32,337 nucleotides of DNA from Actinacidiphila cocklensis (GTDB taxonomy: Bacteria > Actinomycetota > Actinomycetes > Streptomycetales > Streptomycetaceae). Of this stretch, positions 24,265 through 32,024 are shown piece after piece. Location: NCBI RefSeq assembly GCF_907177275.1, contig NZ_CAJSLV010000102.1, forward strand, positions 1 through 32,337, given 5' to 3'. Position numbers and translations under genes: made by a program. Within the stretch, counting starts at the first letter, position 1, and the number at the start of each line of letters is the position of its first letter. The notes under the pieces were generated by a model, which worked only from the letters and a program-made list of their open reading frames with translations, was not told where the DNA came from and did no database searches.

Positions 24265-27200
24265 CTACTTGACCTTCAGCGCCCTTAGCGCCTGAATGAA
24301 GTCCTCACGTACGTGGCCGAAGTTGCTGACCTGTATTCTGCCCAGCTGGCGGATGGTGATAGCGTCCAGCCTTTCCGTCTCGGTCTTCACGCCGTCATCG
24401 GTCACCTTCACCCGCTTGTACTCGGCGTTGATCCGGAGTCCGAGTTTCGCTGGGTCGATGTGCGTCACCTGGCCATCCCACATCAACCGGCCGGCGTCGA
24501 GCTCCTTCAGCAGGACTTCGGTCAGGTACTGGGCCGGCGTGCTGCTGTCCGTGCTCGACCCGACGTACGTATCGAACAGGGTCTTGAGCGGCCGGTGCCA
24601 GAAGTCGTCCCGGCCGTTGAAGATGGGGTTGCCGTCCCGCTCCCACCCGCCGACGTGCGACTCGACCGACACGTCACCGCCCCCGCTGGTCTCTGCCGCG
24701 AGACCCACCTTCCACACCACGAAAGCGGTGTAGGAACGGAGCGCTGTCTGGAGGGTGATCCAGTCCTCGGCGATGTCGCACTTGTTGGAAAGGGCCGACT
24801 TCTCGCGCTGTTCGACCGCCGCCTTCAGCACGTCGCCCACATAGCTGGTGGGGATCCACTCGTGCTTGCCCTTGTCGGCATTGCGGAACTGCGTTTTGAT
24901 CCACTGCTTCGACGCGCCCTCCGCGTTCCAGACCTCAATGAACTTGTCGTAGTCGACCCCCTCCGAGCTGCCGCCCCGGGCGAGAAGCTTCAGAAAGGGG
25001 ATGATGCCGCCAGCCTCTTGGACGGCATTCACCACGTCGGGGTCCGCCTTTTCCTTGGCCATTGGCAGCGGCTCGAACTCGCCGAACTTCCCCGGCGTGG
25101 TGTAAAAGGCCAGCTCCGCGTACTCCGCGTTCTTCTCGCTGGTCTCCGAGAACTTCCGCGCCGCCGGGCGCAGGTCTGACTCGGCCTGCTTGCCCATCGC
25201 CTCTACCAAGTCGTGCCGGAATGCGGCGCCCTTCTCGACCTCCGTCTCCCACACGTTCGGTTTGTCCGGCTCGGTCTTGCGTCCCTTGAAGTGCCCCCGG
25301 AAGACTTTGTCCAGGAAATTCTTGGTCGCCACCTTCTTGGCGCCGGTCGTCCGGGCGGTGTCAAGCACCTTGTCGTCCGGCCACAGTCCCGCCCGGCCGA
25401 GCTGCGACGTCCACCAAGAGCCGAGGACCTTCACGATGTAGTCGCCCGCGCGCTTCGGCAGGTGTACCCGGACCAGATCCTTGCGCTCCTCCTCCTTGTC
25501 CCGGGTCGGCAACGTGTGCGACGCGGTAGCCCTCACGGTCTGGACGTGCACCTTCTCGCCCTCGGGCGTCCGGGACTCCACGACTAGGTGCAGGGGCACA
25601 CGGTGCTTGGCGCTGATGGCGGCCACCTGCTTAGTGGCCGCCTCGTGCTTCGGCCCCTTGGCCAGCATCCGATCCGTGTCGGCGATAGCCGTCCTGGACG
25701 TGTCCGGCGAAGTCTGATGGTCCTTGCCGGGCTTGTCATCCTTGCTTTTGCGGCCCGTCAGCTTGGACTTGAGTTTGGCCCAGAGTCTTTTGCCCATCTT
25801 GACGATGAAGCCGACGATCTTGTCGATGACGCGGTTGACGGGCTTGGCGACGGCGTGGAAGACGGATTTGACCTTGGCGGCGAGGTTGCCGATGCCGAGG
25901 AGGGAGGCGAGGAGGCCGAGGAGGGTGGGGATGGCGGCGGCGAGGGCGGTTTCGACCATCTTGGGGACGCCTGCCTGGCCGCCGTTGGCGATGGCGATGA
26001 CGGCGTCGAGGACGGCGTTGACGAACTCGATGACCTGGGCGCCCTGGTTGATGACGAAGGAGACGATGTCGACGATGGCCTTGACCGCGCGGACGAACGC
26101 GGAGGCGGGGTTGAGCAGGGACAGGATCCAGGTGATGCCGGCGATGATGACGGTGGGGATCAGGTAGGTGGTGAGCTTGCCGAGGATCGTGGCCTTGAGG
26201 TCGCCGGCTTCCTTGACGATCTCCTGCTCGATGCCTGCTGGGCCTTCGCGGGCGAGTTTCTGGGCGACGGGGACGGACTTCTCGACCTCGGTCATGGCCT
26301 GGTCGGGGATGCCCTTGGCGGTGATGCGGGCGCGGATGTTGGCCCAGGTCAGGCCGAGCAGTCCGGTGATGAGCCGGATGATGCCCTTCAGGTCGAAGGA
26401 CGAGGGCAGGTCCAGGCCGGCCTTGACCGCGGTGCCCAGCAGCCAGGAGACCAGACCCTTCTTCAGGTGGTCGCCGATGTTGGTCACGAAGAGCTTGAGG
26501 CCGGCGCCGACGGCGTGGACGAGGTTGTTCAGGAACCCGATCGGGTTCCTGATGATCTTGCTGATCGCCGAGGCGGCTTTCGCCAGGATGCCCATCAGGA
26601 GGTTCTTGAGCTCCATGATGGTTTTGATCACGCCCGCGATCGCGCCGACCGCCTTGGACACCAGGCCCTTGTTGGCGTCCTGGAGCTTCTTGATCTCGTC
26701 GTCGATCTTGTGCAGCGCCTGCGTGTACTTCGTCGCCAGGTCCTGCACCAGCTGCTTGGACTTGTCGTCGACCTCCGATTCGAGGTCGTCGAACTTCCCC
26801 GCGAAGTCCTTGGCCGCGTCCTGACCGTACTTCCGCAGGTCCGCCGGGAGCTTGTTCACCTCCGCCGTCAGGTCGGAGCGCCCTGTGGCGATACGGGCCT
26901 TGGCCTTGCCCAGTTCGGTGCCGATGGTGTCGGCGACCGACGAGATGACGCCCTGCATCTGGGTGACGTAGAGCTGGCGGGAGATCTGGAAGAGGTCGTT
27001 GGCCTCCTTCGGCATCCCCAGCAGCTTGTCCTTCGCCCACTTCGCCCCGCCCAGCCAGCCCCCGTACCGCTTGTGCTTGTACGCGCTCATACGGGCCTTC
27101 TGATCGGCCTCGAACGCCGCCCGCGCCTTCGCCTCGCCCGCGTTGAACTGGGTGTCGACCTTCTTGTCCAGGCCGTCGAGGATGCCCTCGACGTCCTTCT

Positions 27201-28284
27201 TCGCCTGGTCGAACACCTTCTGCAACCGGGCCGTGGCCTCCGCCCGCCGTGACTCGTCCTTCGACTTCGCCCCGCCCTTGCCGCCGTCGACGGCCTTGCC
27301 CGCCGCATGCCGGGTCGCGGTGAGCTGGGCCATGGCGTGCGCACCGGTCGCCGCGGCCCCCGACTTGGCCGCGGCGATCTGCTGCTGCTCCGCACCGCGG
27401 GCCTTGCCGGGGGCCGTGGCGGAGTGGGCGTCGGCCTGCTTCTTGTCCTTCAACGCCCCCGTGAAGTCCGGCTCGTTGCTGCGGGCGAGCTGGTCGTCGG
27501 TGACGTCCGCGGACTTCATCTGGTCGTCGGTCTGCTTCGGTCCGGGTGAGAAGTCCGTCACCGCAACCGGCTGCGGGGCCGGGGCAGCATCGGAAGCCGA
27601 CGGCGCACCCGGATTCCCCGGGGGCTGGTCCGGGCGCATCGGTACCACGGTCTTGTCCTTGGCCGCCGACGTGTCCGGCGGCGCATCGGTCGCCGTCGCG
27701 ATGTCGTGCGCCGACGCCTTCTTCCCGTCCGTGACCTTGCCCTCGACCGCACCCTTGATCTTCTCGGCCTTGCCCGACTTGGAGAACTTGTCCGCGTCGT
27801 CGAGGTTCTTCGGCGCCTGCGCCGCGATCGCGTCGTTGACGGCCTTGACGAACGCCGCCTTGTCGAAAGCCCCCGGCTTCGCAGCGTCCATCGCCGCGGA
27901 GTTCGCGACCTTGCCCTGCGCCTGCTTGTCGTCCGGCGGCGCCACCGCCGCATCCTGCGCGGACTTCGACTCCGTCGCCGCCGGGTGATGCGCGCGCAGC
28001 CGCGCCCGCTTCGCCGCCACGTCCGCCGACACCCGGCGCATCCCCGGCGCCTGCGACGGCGAAGGGGAAACCGGCGCCACGTACCGTTGCGCCACCAGCC
28101 GCGCCACCGCCGCATTTCCCGCTGCGCCCTGCAGGAGTTGGACGGTCTGTCGGCTCAGCGCCCGGGCTTGCGGCACCGGCGCGGGTGCACGATCAGGAGC
28201 CGGAGAACCCTGCTCTGGCGATGCGTCCTGCGGGGACTGATGCGGTCGGTCGCTGTCGGGGGACTTCTCCGGAGTGGCCTTCAC
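24265..28284 (-). CDS. Large modular toxin resembling eCIS-associated effectors
   Basis: A 1339-residue protein; the GTG at 28284 has a GGGAG site 7 nt upstream. Residues 1-44 are Pro/Ser-rich and disordered. Residues 45-68 carry a short helix with L-L-Q-G-A-A-G-N-A-A-V-A-R-L, like N-terminal motifs of proteins encoded in extracellular contractile injection system (eCIS) loci. Residues 70-540 are Ala/Lys/Asp-rich and largely helical (possible coiled coil 300-530). Hydrophobic helices occur near 545-585, 700-755 and 780-810 (I-I-A-G-I-T-W-I-L-S-L-L), followed by a Lys-rich hinge (K-S-K-L-T-G-R-K-S-K). Residues from about 852 to 1339 form a soluble tip of unrecognised family, with H-E-W-I-P-T-S-Y and conserved-looking Trp/His positions (S-H-V-G-G-W-E, D-D-F-W-H-R). 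There is no signal peptide, as expected for injected cargo. The tip coding region is less GC-rich than the body. The toxin role is inferred from architecture and the downstream LRR gene. Confidence 0.75.
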   Translation of the reverse strand: MKATPEKSPDSDRPHQSPQDASPEQGSPAPDRAPAPVPQARALSRQTVQLLQGAAGNAAVARLVAQRYVAPVSPSPSQAPGMRRVSADVAAKRARLRAHHPAATESKSAQDAAVAPPDDKQAQGKVANSAAMDAAKPGAFDKAAFVKAVNDAIAAQAPKNLDDADKFSKSGKAEKIKGAVEGKVTDGKKASAHDIATATDAPPDTSAAKDKTVVPMRPDQPPGNPGAPSASDAAPAPQPVAVTDFSPGPKQTDDQMKSADVTDDQLARSNEPDFTGALKDKKQADAHSATAPGKARGAEQQQIAAAKSGAAATGAHAMAQLTATRHAAGKAVDGGKGGAKSKDESRRAEATARLQKVFDQAKKDVEGILDGLDKKVDTQFNAGEAKARAAFEADQKARMSAYKHKRYGGWLGGAKWAKDKLLGMPKEANDLFQISRQLYVTQMQGVISSVADTIGTELGKAKARIATGRSDLTAEVNKLPADLRKYGQDAAKDFAGKFDDLESEVDDKSKQLVQDLATKYTQALHKIDDEIKKLQDANKGLVSKAVGAIAGVIKTIMELKNLLMGILAKAASAISKIIRNPIGFLNNLVHAVGAGLKLFVTNIGDHLKKGLVSWLLGTAVKAGLDLPSSFDLKGIIRLITGLLGLTWANIRARITAKGIPDQAMTEVEKSVPVAQKLAREGPAGIEQEIVKEAGDLKATILGKLTTYLIPTVIIAGITWILSLLNPASAFVRAVKAIVDIVSFVINQGAQVIEFVNAVLDAVIAIANGGQAGVPKMVETALAAAIPTLLGLLASLLGIGNLAAKVKSVFHAVAKPVNRVIDKIVGFIVKMGKRLWAKLKSKLTGRKSKDDKPGKDHQTSPDTSRTAIADTDRMLAKGPKHEAATKQVAAISAKHRVPLHLVVESRTPEGEKVHVQTVRATASHTLPTRDKEEERKDLVRVHLPKRAGDYIVKVLGSWWTSQLGRAGLWPDDKVLDTARTTGAKKVATKNFLDKVFRGHFKGRKTEPDKPNVWETEVEKGAAFRHDLVEAMGKQAESDLRPAARKFSETSEKNAEYAELAFYTTPGKFGEFEPLPMAKEKADPDVVNAVQEAGGIIPFLKLLARGGSSEGVDYDKFIEVWNAEGASKQWIKTQFRNADKGKHEWIPTSYVGDVLKAAVEQREKSALSNKCDIAEDWITLQTALRSYTAFVVWKVGLAAETSGGGDVSVESHVGGWERDGNPIFNGRDDFWHRPLKTLFDTYVGSSTDSSTPAQYLTEVLLKELDAGRLMWDGQVTHIDPAKLGLRINAEYKRVKVTDDGVKTETERLDAITIRQLGRIQVSNFGHVREDFIQALRALKVK

Positions 28285-28513
28285 CGCACCACTCCCGTCG
28301 CCCGCTCACCTGGCCGTGTGCTCCCTCAGCATGCGAGGCAACGGAGAAGCCGGGGATGAACGCTTGGGCAGCGAGCGGTGCAGAGCAGGGGTGTCCGTCA
28401 GGGAAGACGGCGAATCGACAGATGAGTGAAGCCCCTGGTAGACGGGTTCACGACCAAGATCACCCGGTATCCGCCAGAGGCTTCGCAGGCTTGTTTACCC
28501 GTGCGGGCTGGAC

Positions 28514-29258
28514 GTGTCCAGCCGATCCCTGTCCTTCCTCGCCGCTCGCCTGCGAGAACACCGCCGTCGGATCGGAAGCCGCTGGCGCCGGCTCCCGGTT
28601 GGCCGTCAAGCTCTCATGGTGTTGGCGCATCTCCGGAACGGAACCACATACGCCCAGCTCGCAGCGTGTTTCGGGGTTGGGACAAGCACGGTCTACCGGT
28701 ACATCAGCGAGGCCGTGGATCTTCTGGCCGCCCTCGCACCGACCTCGACGAGGCCGTCCGGCCTGCTTCGAGGAAGGCGTATGTCCTGCTCAACGGGACG
28801 CTCCTGCCGATCGACCGCATCGCCGCCGACCGGCCCTTCTATTCTGGGAAGCACAAGAAACACGGCATGAACGTGCAGGTCCTCTCTGATCCGTTCGGCC
28901 GGCTGCTGTGGGCCTCGCCCGCACTGCCAGGGGCCCCGTTCACGACGTGCGCGCGGCCCGCGAACACGGCATCATCAATACCCTCGACCAGGCCCGAATC
29001 CCCTGCTGGGCGGACAAGGGCTACCAGGGTGCCCGAGGCACGGTCCGAGTTCCGTTCCGTGGCCGGTGGGAGAAGCTCTCCGCAGGTCAGCAGGCCGTGA
29101 ATCGATCCCACGCCAAGATCCGTGCCCTCGCCGAACAAGCCATGGCTACCCTCAAGAACTGGCGAGTCCTACGCAAACTCCGCTGCTCGACCACCCGCAT
29201 CACGAGCCTCGTCCAGGCAGTCCTCACCCTGCATCACGCCAGCTCAACCACAGGTTGA
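28514..29258 (+). pseudogene. IS5-family transposase broken by two frameshifts
   Basis: Three frames together make one IS5-type transposase. Frame one starts at GTG 28514 and has the N-terminal HTH region (R-W-R-R-L-P-V-G-R-Q-A-L, then T-Y-A-Q-L-A-A-C-F-G-V-G-T-S-T-V-Y-R-Y). Near 28740 the reading moves to a second frame with the first catalytic Asp region (L-L-P-I-D-R-I-A-A-D-R-P-F-Y-S-G-K-H-K-K-H-G). Near 28930, in GGGGCCCC, it moves to a third frame: V-H-D-V-R-A-A-R-E-H-G, then C-W-A-D-K-G-Y-Q-G, and the end A-M-A-T-L-K-N-W-R-V-L. Programmed shifting in this family uses one slip, not two, so the copy should be inactive unless the shifts are sequencing errors. Ends near 28430 and 29270 look only weakly inverted. 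It lies about 145 nt upstream of the toxin gene start, oriented away from it. Confidence 0.8.
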
Positions 29259-29606
29259 AATAGGCTCAAGGGTTCCACCAAGCCGCGCGAGGTGAATAGA
29301 CATTCCGGGGCTGCCGGGTGCTTGAGACCACTTCGGGCGTGAACGGATGGATGATCTCTGCGGGAACTGCTGCACACTCGACAACTGACCGCGCTCCGTC
29401 AGCCTGTGCCGGGAGTGTCTAATAAACGGCTCTGTCTCACTTTCGGTGGTAACGCATTGTGGCAACGGTTACTGACGGCAATGTGTGTAGGCCAGATAGG
29501 GATACGGAATTGTCGGGGGCCGGCTTCTCGTCCTCGGATACGGCGCCAGCGTCGGCTGCGGACTGCGCAATTGCGTCCTGAACGAGCGTGACGTTCCGTC
29601 ACCGCT
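29259..29606. other. Short stretch without a gene, possible end of a further IS
   Basis: No gene is supported. A minus-strand frame from about 29600 to 29440 has some coding character (V-T-L-V-Q-D-A-I-A-Q-S-A-A-D-A-G) but no start or domain. Around 29412-29445 the AT-rich sequence GAGTGTCTAATAAACGGC followed by TCTGTCTCAC resembles a terminal repeat of IS5-type elements, which would be a solo end. The 3' boundary of the group II intron lies at about 29607. Confidence 0.3.
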
Positions 29607-29666
29607 GAGTAGGCCCGGAGCGCGGTGCCGGGATTGCTCCCGGTCCGTTTCTCCGGACCTCTCGCC

Positions 29667-29700
29667 GAACCCGCCGTGCGCCTCTCAACGCAACGGGCTC
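29667..29700 (-). ncRNA. Group II intron domain V
   Basis: The 34-nt minus-strand segment starts GAGCCCGTTGCG, has a GAGA tetraloop (GNRA class), and ends GCGCACGGCGGGTTC. The lower stem GAGCCCG/CGGGTTC pairs with one G:U. The upper stem GCGTT/GGCGC pairs through G:U pairs around the loop. The catalytic triad AGC is at positions 2-4. This matches the size and layout of domain V, the most conserved part of group II introns. Confidence 0.8.
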
Positions 29701-29716
29701 TCCACGGTCTCTGCCG

Positions 29717-29997
29717 TCAGACGGGGTTCGCAGGCTGCCATGGGTTGGGGATCGTGCTGGCCCGGTATCGGTAACGGCTGACCGTGACCGATGCAATCTG
29801 GAACAGCTCGATCCCGTCTGCCGCGATCGGTAGCCACCGCCCGGGGGGGGGTAGTGAACCGGCGGCGGACGTCGCCCCAGCTCCAGTGGTGGCGTTCCCG
29901 CAGCATGCGGATCAGACGCCACCACACGAAGGCGTCAAGCTTCGTGAAGACATGCTTGGCGACAGCGTGCTTGAAGTTGGGCCTTCCCCCGTGAAGG
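29717..29997 (-). pseudogene. Group II intron reverse transcriptase/maturase, C-terminal fragment
   Basis: The fragment reads P-N-F-K-H-A-V-A-K-H-V-F-T-K-L-D-A-F-V-W-W-R-L-I-R-M-L, then H-H-W-S-W-G-D-V-R-R-R-F-T-T, and after a phase change in a run of nine C (about 29850) R-W-L-P-I-A-A-D-G-I-E-L-F, ending S-T-I-P-N-P-W-Q-P-A-N-P-V. These are the thumb/maturase end of bacterial group II intron proteins, where F-T-T-P-T-G-R-W is usual. The run has one C too many for the frame, so either a homopolymer sequencing error or a real mutation split it. The reverse transcriptase palm with the Y-A-D-D motif is absent, cut off at the IS3 terminus. Confidence 0.75.
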
Positions 29998-30015
29998 TGG
30001 GCACGCGGTTATTGA

Positions 30016-30912
30016 TCACGCGGCGAGCATGAGTTTAGCGGTGTGGTGTCGGTGTTCGTGTTCGTTGGGGCTGAGGTGGCCGTTGGCGGAGTGCCGGCGG
30101 CGGGTGTTGTAGCGGGTGAGCCAGGCGAAGACGGTCCTGCGGCAGGTGTCGGCGTCGCCGTAGTCGTGGGCGCCCTGGAGGGTCTCGCGTTTCAGGGATG
30201 CGTGGAAACTTTCGCATGCGGCGTTGTCGGCGCTGGTGCCGACCGCGCCCATCGACCGGGTCACCCCGGCCTGGTCGCAGAGGTCGGCGTAGGCCCGGGA
30301 TCCGTATTGCGCTCCGTGGTCGGAGTGGAACACGGCGCCGTCCAGGCGGCCACGGGTCGAGGCTGCCATCCGCAACGCGTCGGAGACCAGAGTGGTGCGC
30401 ATGTGGTCGGCGATGGACCAGCCCATGACCTTGCGGCTGAAGCAGTCCAGCACGGTCGCGAGATAGAGGAACTCCCCGCCTGCGAGCGGGAGATACGTGA
30501 TGTCGCCCATGTATTTGTGCCCCGGCTCGGTGGCGGTGAAGTCCCGCTGGAACAGGTCCGGGACCGGTGAGGTGGCCGGGTCCGGGACGGTGGTGCGCAC
30601 GCGTCTGCGCAGGCGGATGCCGGTGATGGAGAACGTCCGCATGATCCGGGCGACCCGCTTCTCGTTGACCCGTTGCCCCTTCTCGCGGAGCTCGGCGGTC
30701 ACCCGCGGGGAGCCGTAGGCGCCGCCGGACTCGCCGTGGATCTGACGGATCTCCTCGGCCAGGACCTGGTCCTGCCGCTGCCGGCCAGCCCGGGCATCGG
30801 CGCCGGCGAGCCACTTGTAGTAGCTGGACCGGTTCACGTCCAGGACCTGGCAGAGCCGCTTCACCTCGTAGGTGTTGCGATGGTCGTCAACAAACTGGAA
30901 GCGGCTCCTCAC
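30016..30912 (-). CDS. IS3-family transposase OrfB (DDE integrase domain)
   Basis: A 298-residue protein starting at a GTG (30912) that overlaps the orfA stop as GTGA, suggesting translational coupling. Order of parts: HTH_21-type helices (Y-E-V-K-R-L-C-Q-V-L-D-V-N-R-S-S-Y-Y-K-W), then the DNA-binding R-R-R-V-R-T-T-V region, then the rve integrase core. Catalytic residues are visible: D in Y-M-G-D-I-T-Y-L-P, D in F-H-S-D-H-G-A-Q-Y-G-S, and E in N-A-A-C-E-S-F-H-A-S-L-K-R-E (35-residue D-E spacing). The tail Y-N-T-R-R-R-H-S is typical. In many IS3 elements OrfAB is a frameshift fusion; here reinitiation looks equally possible. Appears functional. Confidence 0.92.
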   Translation of the reverse strand: MRSRFQFVDDHRNTYEVKRLCQVLDVNRSSYYKWLAGADARAGRQRQDQVLAEEIRQIHGESGGAYGSPRVTAELREKGQRVNEKRVARIMRTFSITGIRLRRRVRTTVPDPATSPVPDLFQRDFTATEPGHKYMGDITYLPLAGGEFLYLATVLDCFSRKVMGWSIADHMRTTLVSDALRMAASTRGRLDGAVFHSDHGAQYGSRAYADLCDQAGVTRSMGAVGTSADNAACESFHASLKRETLQGAHDYGDADTCRRTVFAWLTRYNTRRRHSANGHLSPNEHEHRHHTAKLMLAA

Positions 30913-31253
30913 CAGTTCGTCTCTCCGGCGAAATACTTGGCCGCCTTGCGGAGGATGTCCCGCTCGGTCGCGAGCTTGCGCTCACTCGCCTCGAGCTCAG
31001 CCACGCGGGCCTCCAACTGCCGCACCCGCTCGTCCGGATCTGCGGACGCAACGGCCTCCCGAGGCCGGGCGCCCGGCGTCGCAGCCGCGGCGGTGATGCC
31101 ACGGCGTTCGCGGTCCCGCAGCACCCACTCACGCAGGGTCGCCCGGTTGACGCCCAGGTCAGCGGCGATGCTCTTGTAGATCGCCCCGGGTGTGGACTCG
31201 TTCAGGGCCACGGCATCGGCCTTGAACTCGTCCGAGTAGTCCTTCATCGCCAT
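30909..31253 (-). CDS. IS3-family transposase OrfA (HTH)
   Basis: The ATG at 31253 (M-A-M-K-D-Y-S-D-E-F-K-A-D-A-V) is the usual start of this family and gives 114 residues. GGAGGAAG lies further upstream than ideal. A GTG at 31310 would start outside the terminal repeat and is less likely. Residues 1-60 are a homeodomain-like HTH (I-A-A-D-L-G-V-N-R-A-T-L-R-E-W-V). Residues 75-110 form a leucine-zipper coiled coil (V-R-Q-L-E-A-R-V-A-E-L-E-A-S-E-R-K-L), which binds OrfB and the IS ends. It ends in Y-F-A-G-E-T-N-W at the overlap with orfB. Confidence 0.9.
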   Translation of the reverse strand: MAMKDYSDEFKADAVALNESTPGAIYKSIAADLGVNRATLREWVLRDRERRGITAAAATPGARPREAVASADPDERVRQLEARVAELEASERKLATERDILRKAAKYFAGETNW

Positions 31254-31481
31254 CGGCGGTCTTCTCGCTTCCTCCGGATCAAGCAGATCCAGTATCAGCG
31301 TGTCCACCACTCAGGGGGAGACCCCTGCAAGCTGGGACGTGGCTGGTGCCGGGCCAGTGCGGGCGGGTGTTGGGCGGGGTGTGCGGGGCCGGGTGGCCGG
31401 CCTCCCGGCAGGGCCGGGAAGAGGAGCCGTAGGCCCCATGCTCCCTTCCCGCCGCCGGGCCAGCGACGGGAGAATGCATCG

Positions 31482-32024
31482 GTGGACTCATCAACTCTGC
31501 TCGGACTGGCGGGTATCGGTGGCACCGTAGTTGCCGCTGGGATCGGTATGAGCGGAGGCCTCCTCCAAGCCTCGATCACCCGTCGGGGAACTGCTGCCGC
31601 AGAAGACCACAAGGCCCGTCGGCAGGTGTATGGAGCCTGTGCCACCGTCCTGCTGGCTCGCCGCGATGCGGTCGCTGAGCTCCGAGAACTCTTCCGCGCA
31701 GATGTGTTGGATCAGAGCGCTGCGGAGCAGCTGCTTGCCGAGATCGAGTCCTTGCGGCAGGACGCAGCGCGGGCAATCGGCGCGGTGATGGTGGAAGGGC
31801 CGAAGGCGGTCGGGGACGCCGCTGGGCATGCCGGCCTGAACAGCGAGCGCGCGGCTCGCCGATACCGGGGCTGGGCGGCCGATATCGCTGGTGGCAGGGA
31901 TCTGGGCGACTTGCGCACGAGCACGTTGGATACCGCTACCCAAGACTGGCAGTACATGAACTGGGCAGTTGGGAGCTTCCTTGACGAGTGCCGCAAGGTG
32001 CTGCACCCAACAGAGCAAGAATGA
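31482..32024 (+). CDS. Membrane-anchored hypothetical protein
   Basis: A 180-residue protein from a GTG at 31482 with GGGAGA 8 nt upstream. Residues 5-30 form one hydrophobic, Gly-rich helix (L-L-G-L-A-G-I-G-G-T-V-V-A-A-G-I-G-M), then a basic segment (R-R-G-T-A-A-A-E-D-H-K-A-R-R-Q) and an Ala/Glu/Leu-rich helical cytoplasmic domain, possibly coiled coil at 60-100. The layout is that of a single-pass protein anchored by its N-terminus. I recognise no family or catalytic motif. It lies next to the IS3 element and alone on the plus strand, so no partner suggests a role. Confidence 0.7.
   Translation: MDSSTLLGLAGIGGTVVAAGIGMSGGLLQASITRRGTAAAEDHKARRQVYGACATVLLARRDAVAELRELFRADVLDQSAAEQLLAEIESLRQDAARAIGAVMVEGPKAVGDAAGHAGLNSERAARRYRGWAADIAGGRDLGDLRTSTLDTATQDWQYMNWAVGSFLDECRKVLHPTEQE

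Larger units (their letters stand above)
29607..29997 (-). mobile_element. 3' remnant of a group II intron
   Basis: Reading the minus strand from the IS3 end at 29997 leftward, there is the C-terminal part of a group II intron maturase, its stop codon (29719-29717), a typical domain V (29700-29667), then two perfect small hairpins that can form the domain VI region: GGTCCG/CGGACC, and CCGGGA/TCCCGG around a GCAA loop. The intron should end near 29607 with CCTACTC. Everything upstream in the intron (domains I-III and most of domain IV) is missing, replaced by an IS3 element, so it cannot splice or move. Confidence 0.75.
29998..31306 (-). mobile_element. Complete IS3-family insertion sequence
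   Basis: About 1.3 kb with both transposase frames intact. Imperfect terminal inverted repeats are visible: TGGACACGCTGATACTGGATC at the orfA end (31306-31286, minus strand) and TGGGCACGCGGTTATTGATC at the other end (29998-30017), with most positions matching. No target-site duplication is evident: the 3 nt outside the ends differ. The low-coordinate end coincides with the truncation of the group II intron, so this insertion or a later deletion removed the rest of it. Confidence 0.8.

Noticed and set aside
25588..27252. A 554-codon Asp/Gly/Leu-rich plus-strand frame opposite the large toxin
   Set aside because: Composition is the mirror of the Lys/Ala-rich helical toxin body; there is no domain or binding site.
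28514..29258. Programmed frameshifting in the IS5-type transposase
   Set aside because: Two phase changes are needed. Family members with programmed shifting use one slip at a slippery A or T run, which is absent here.
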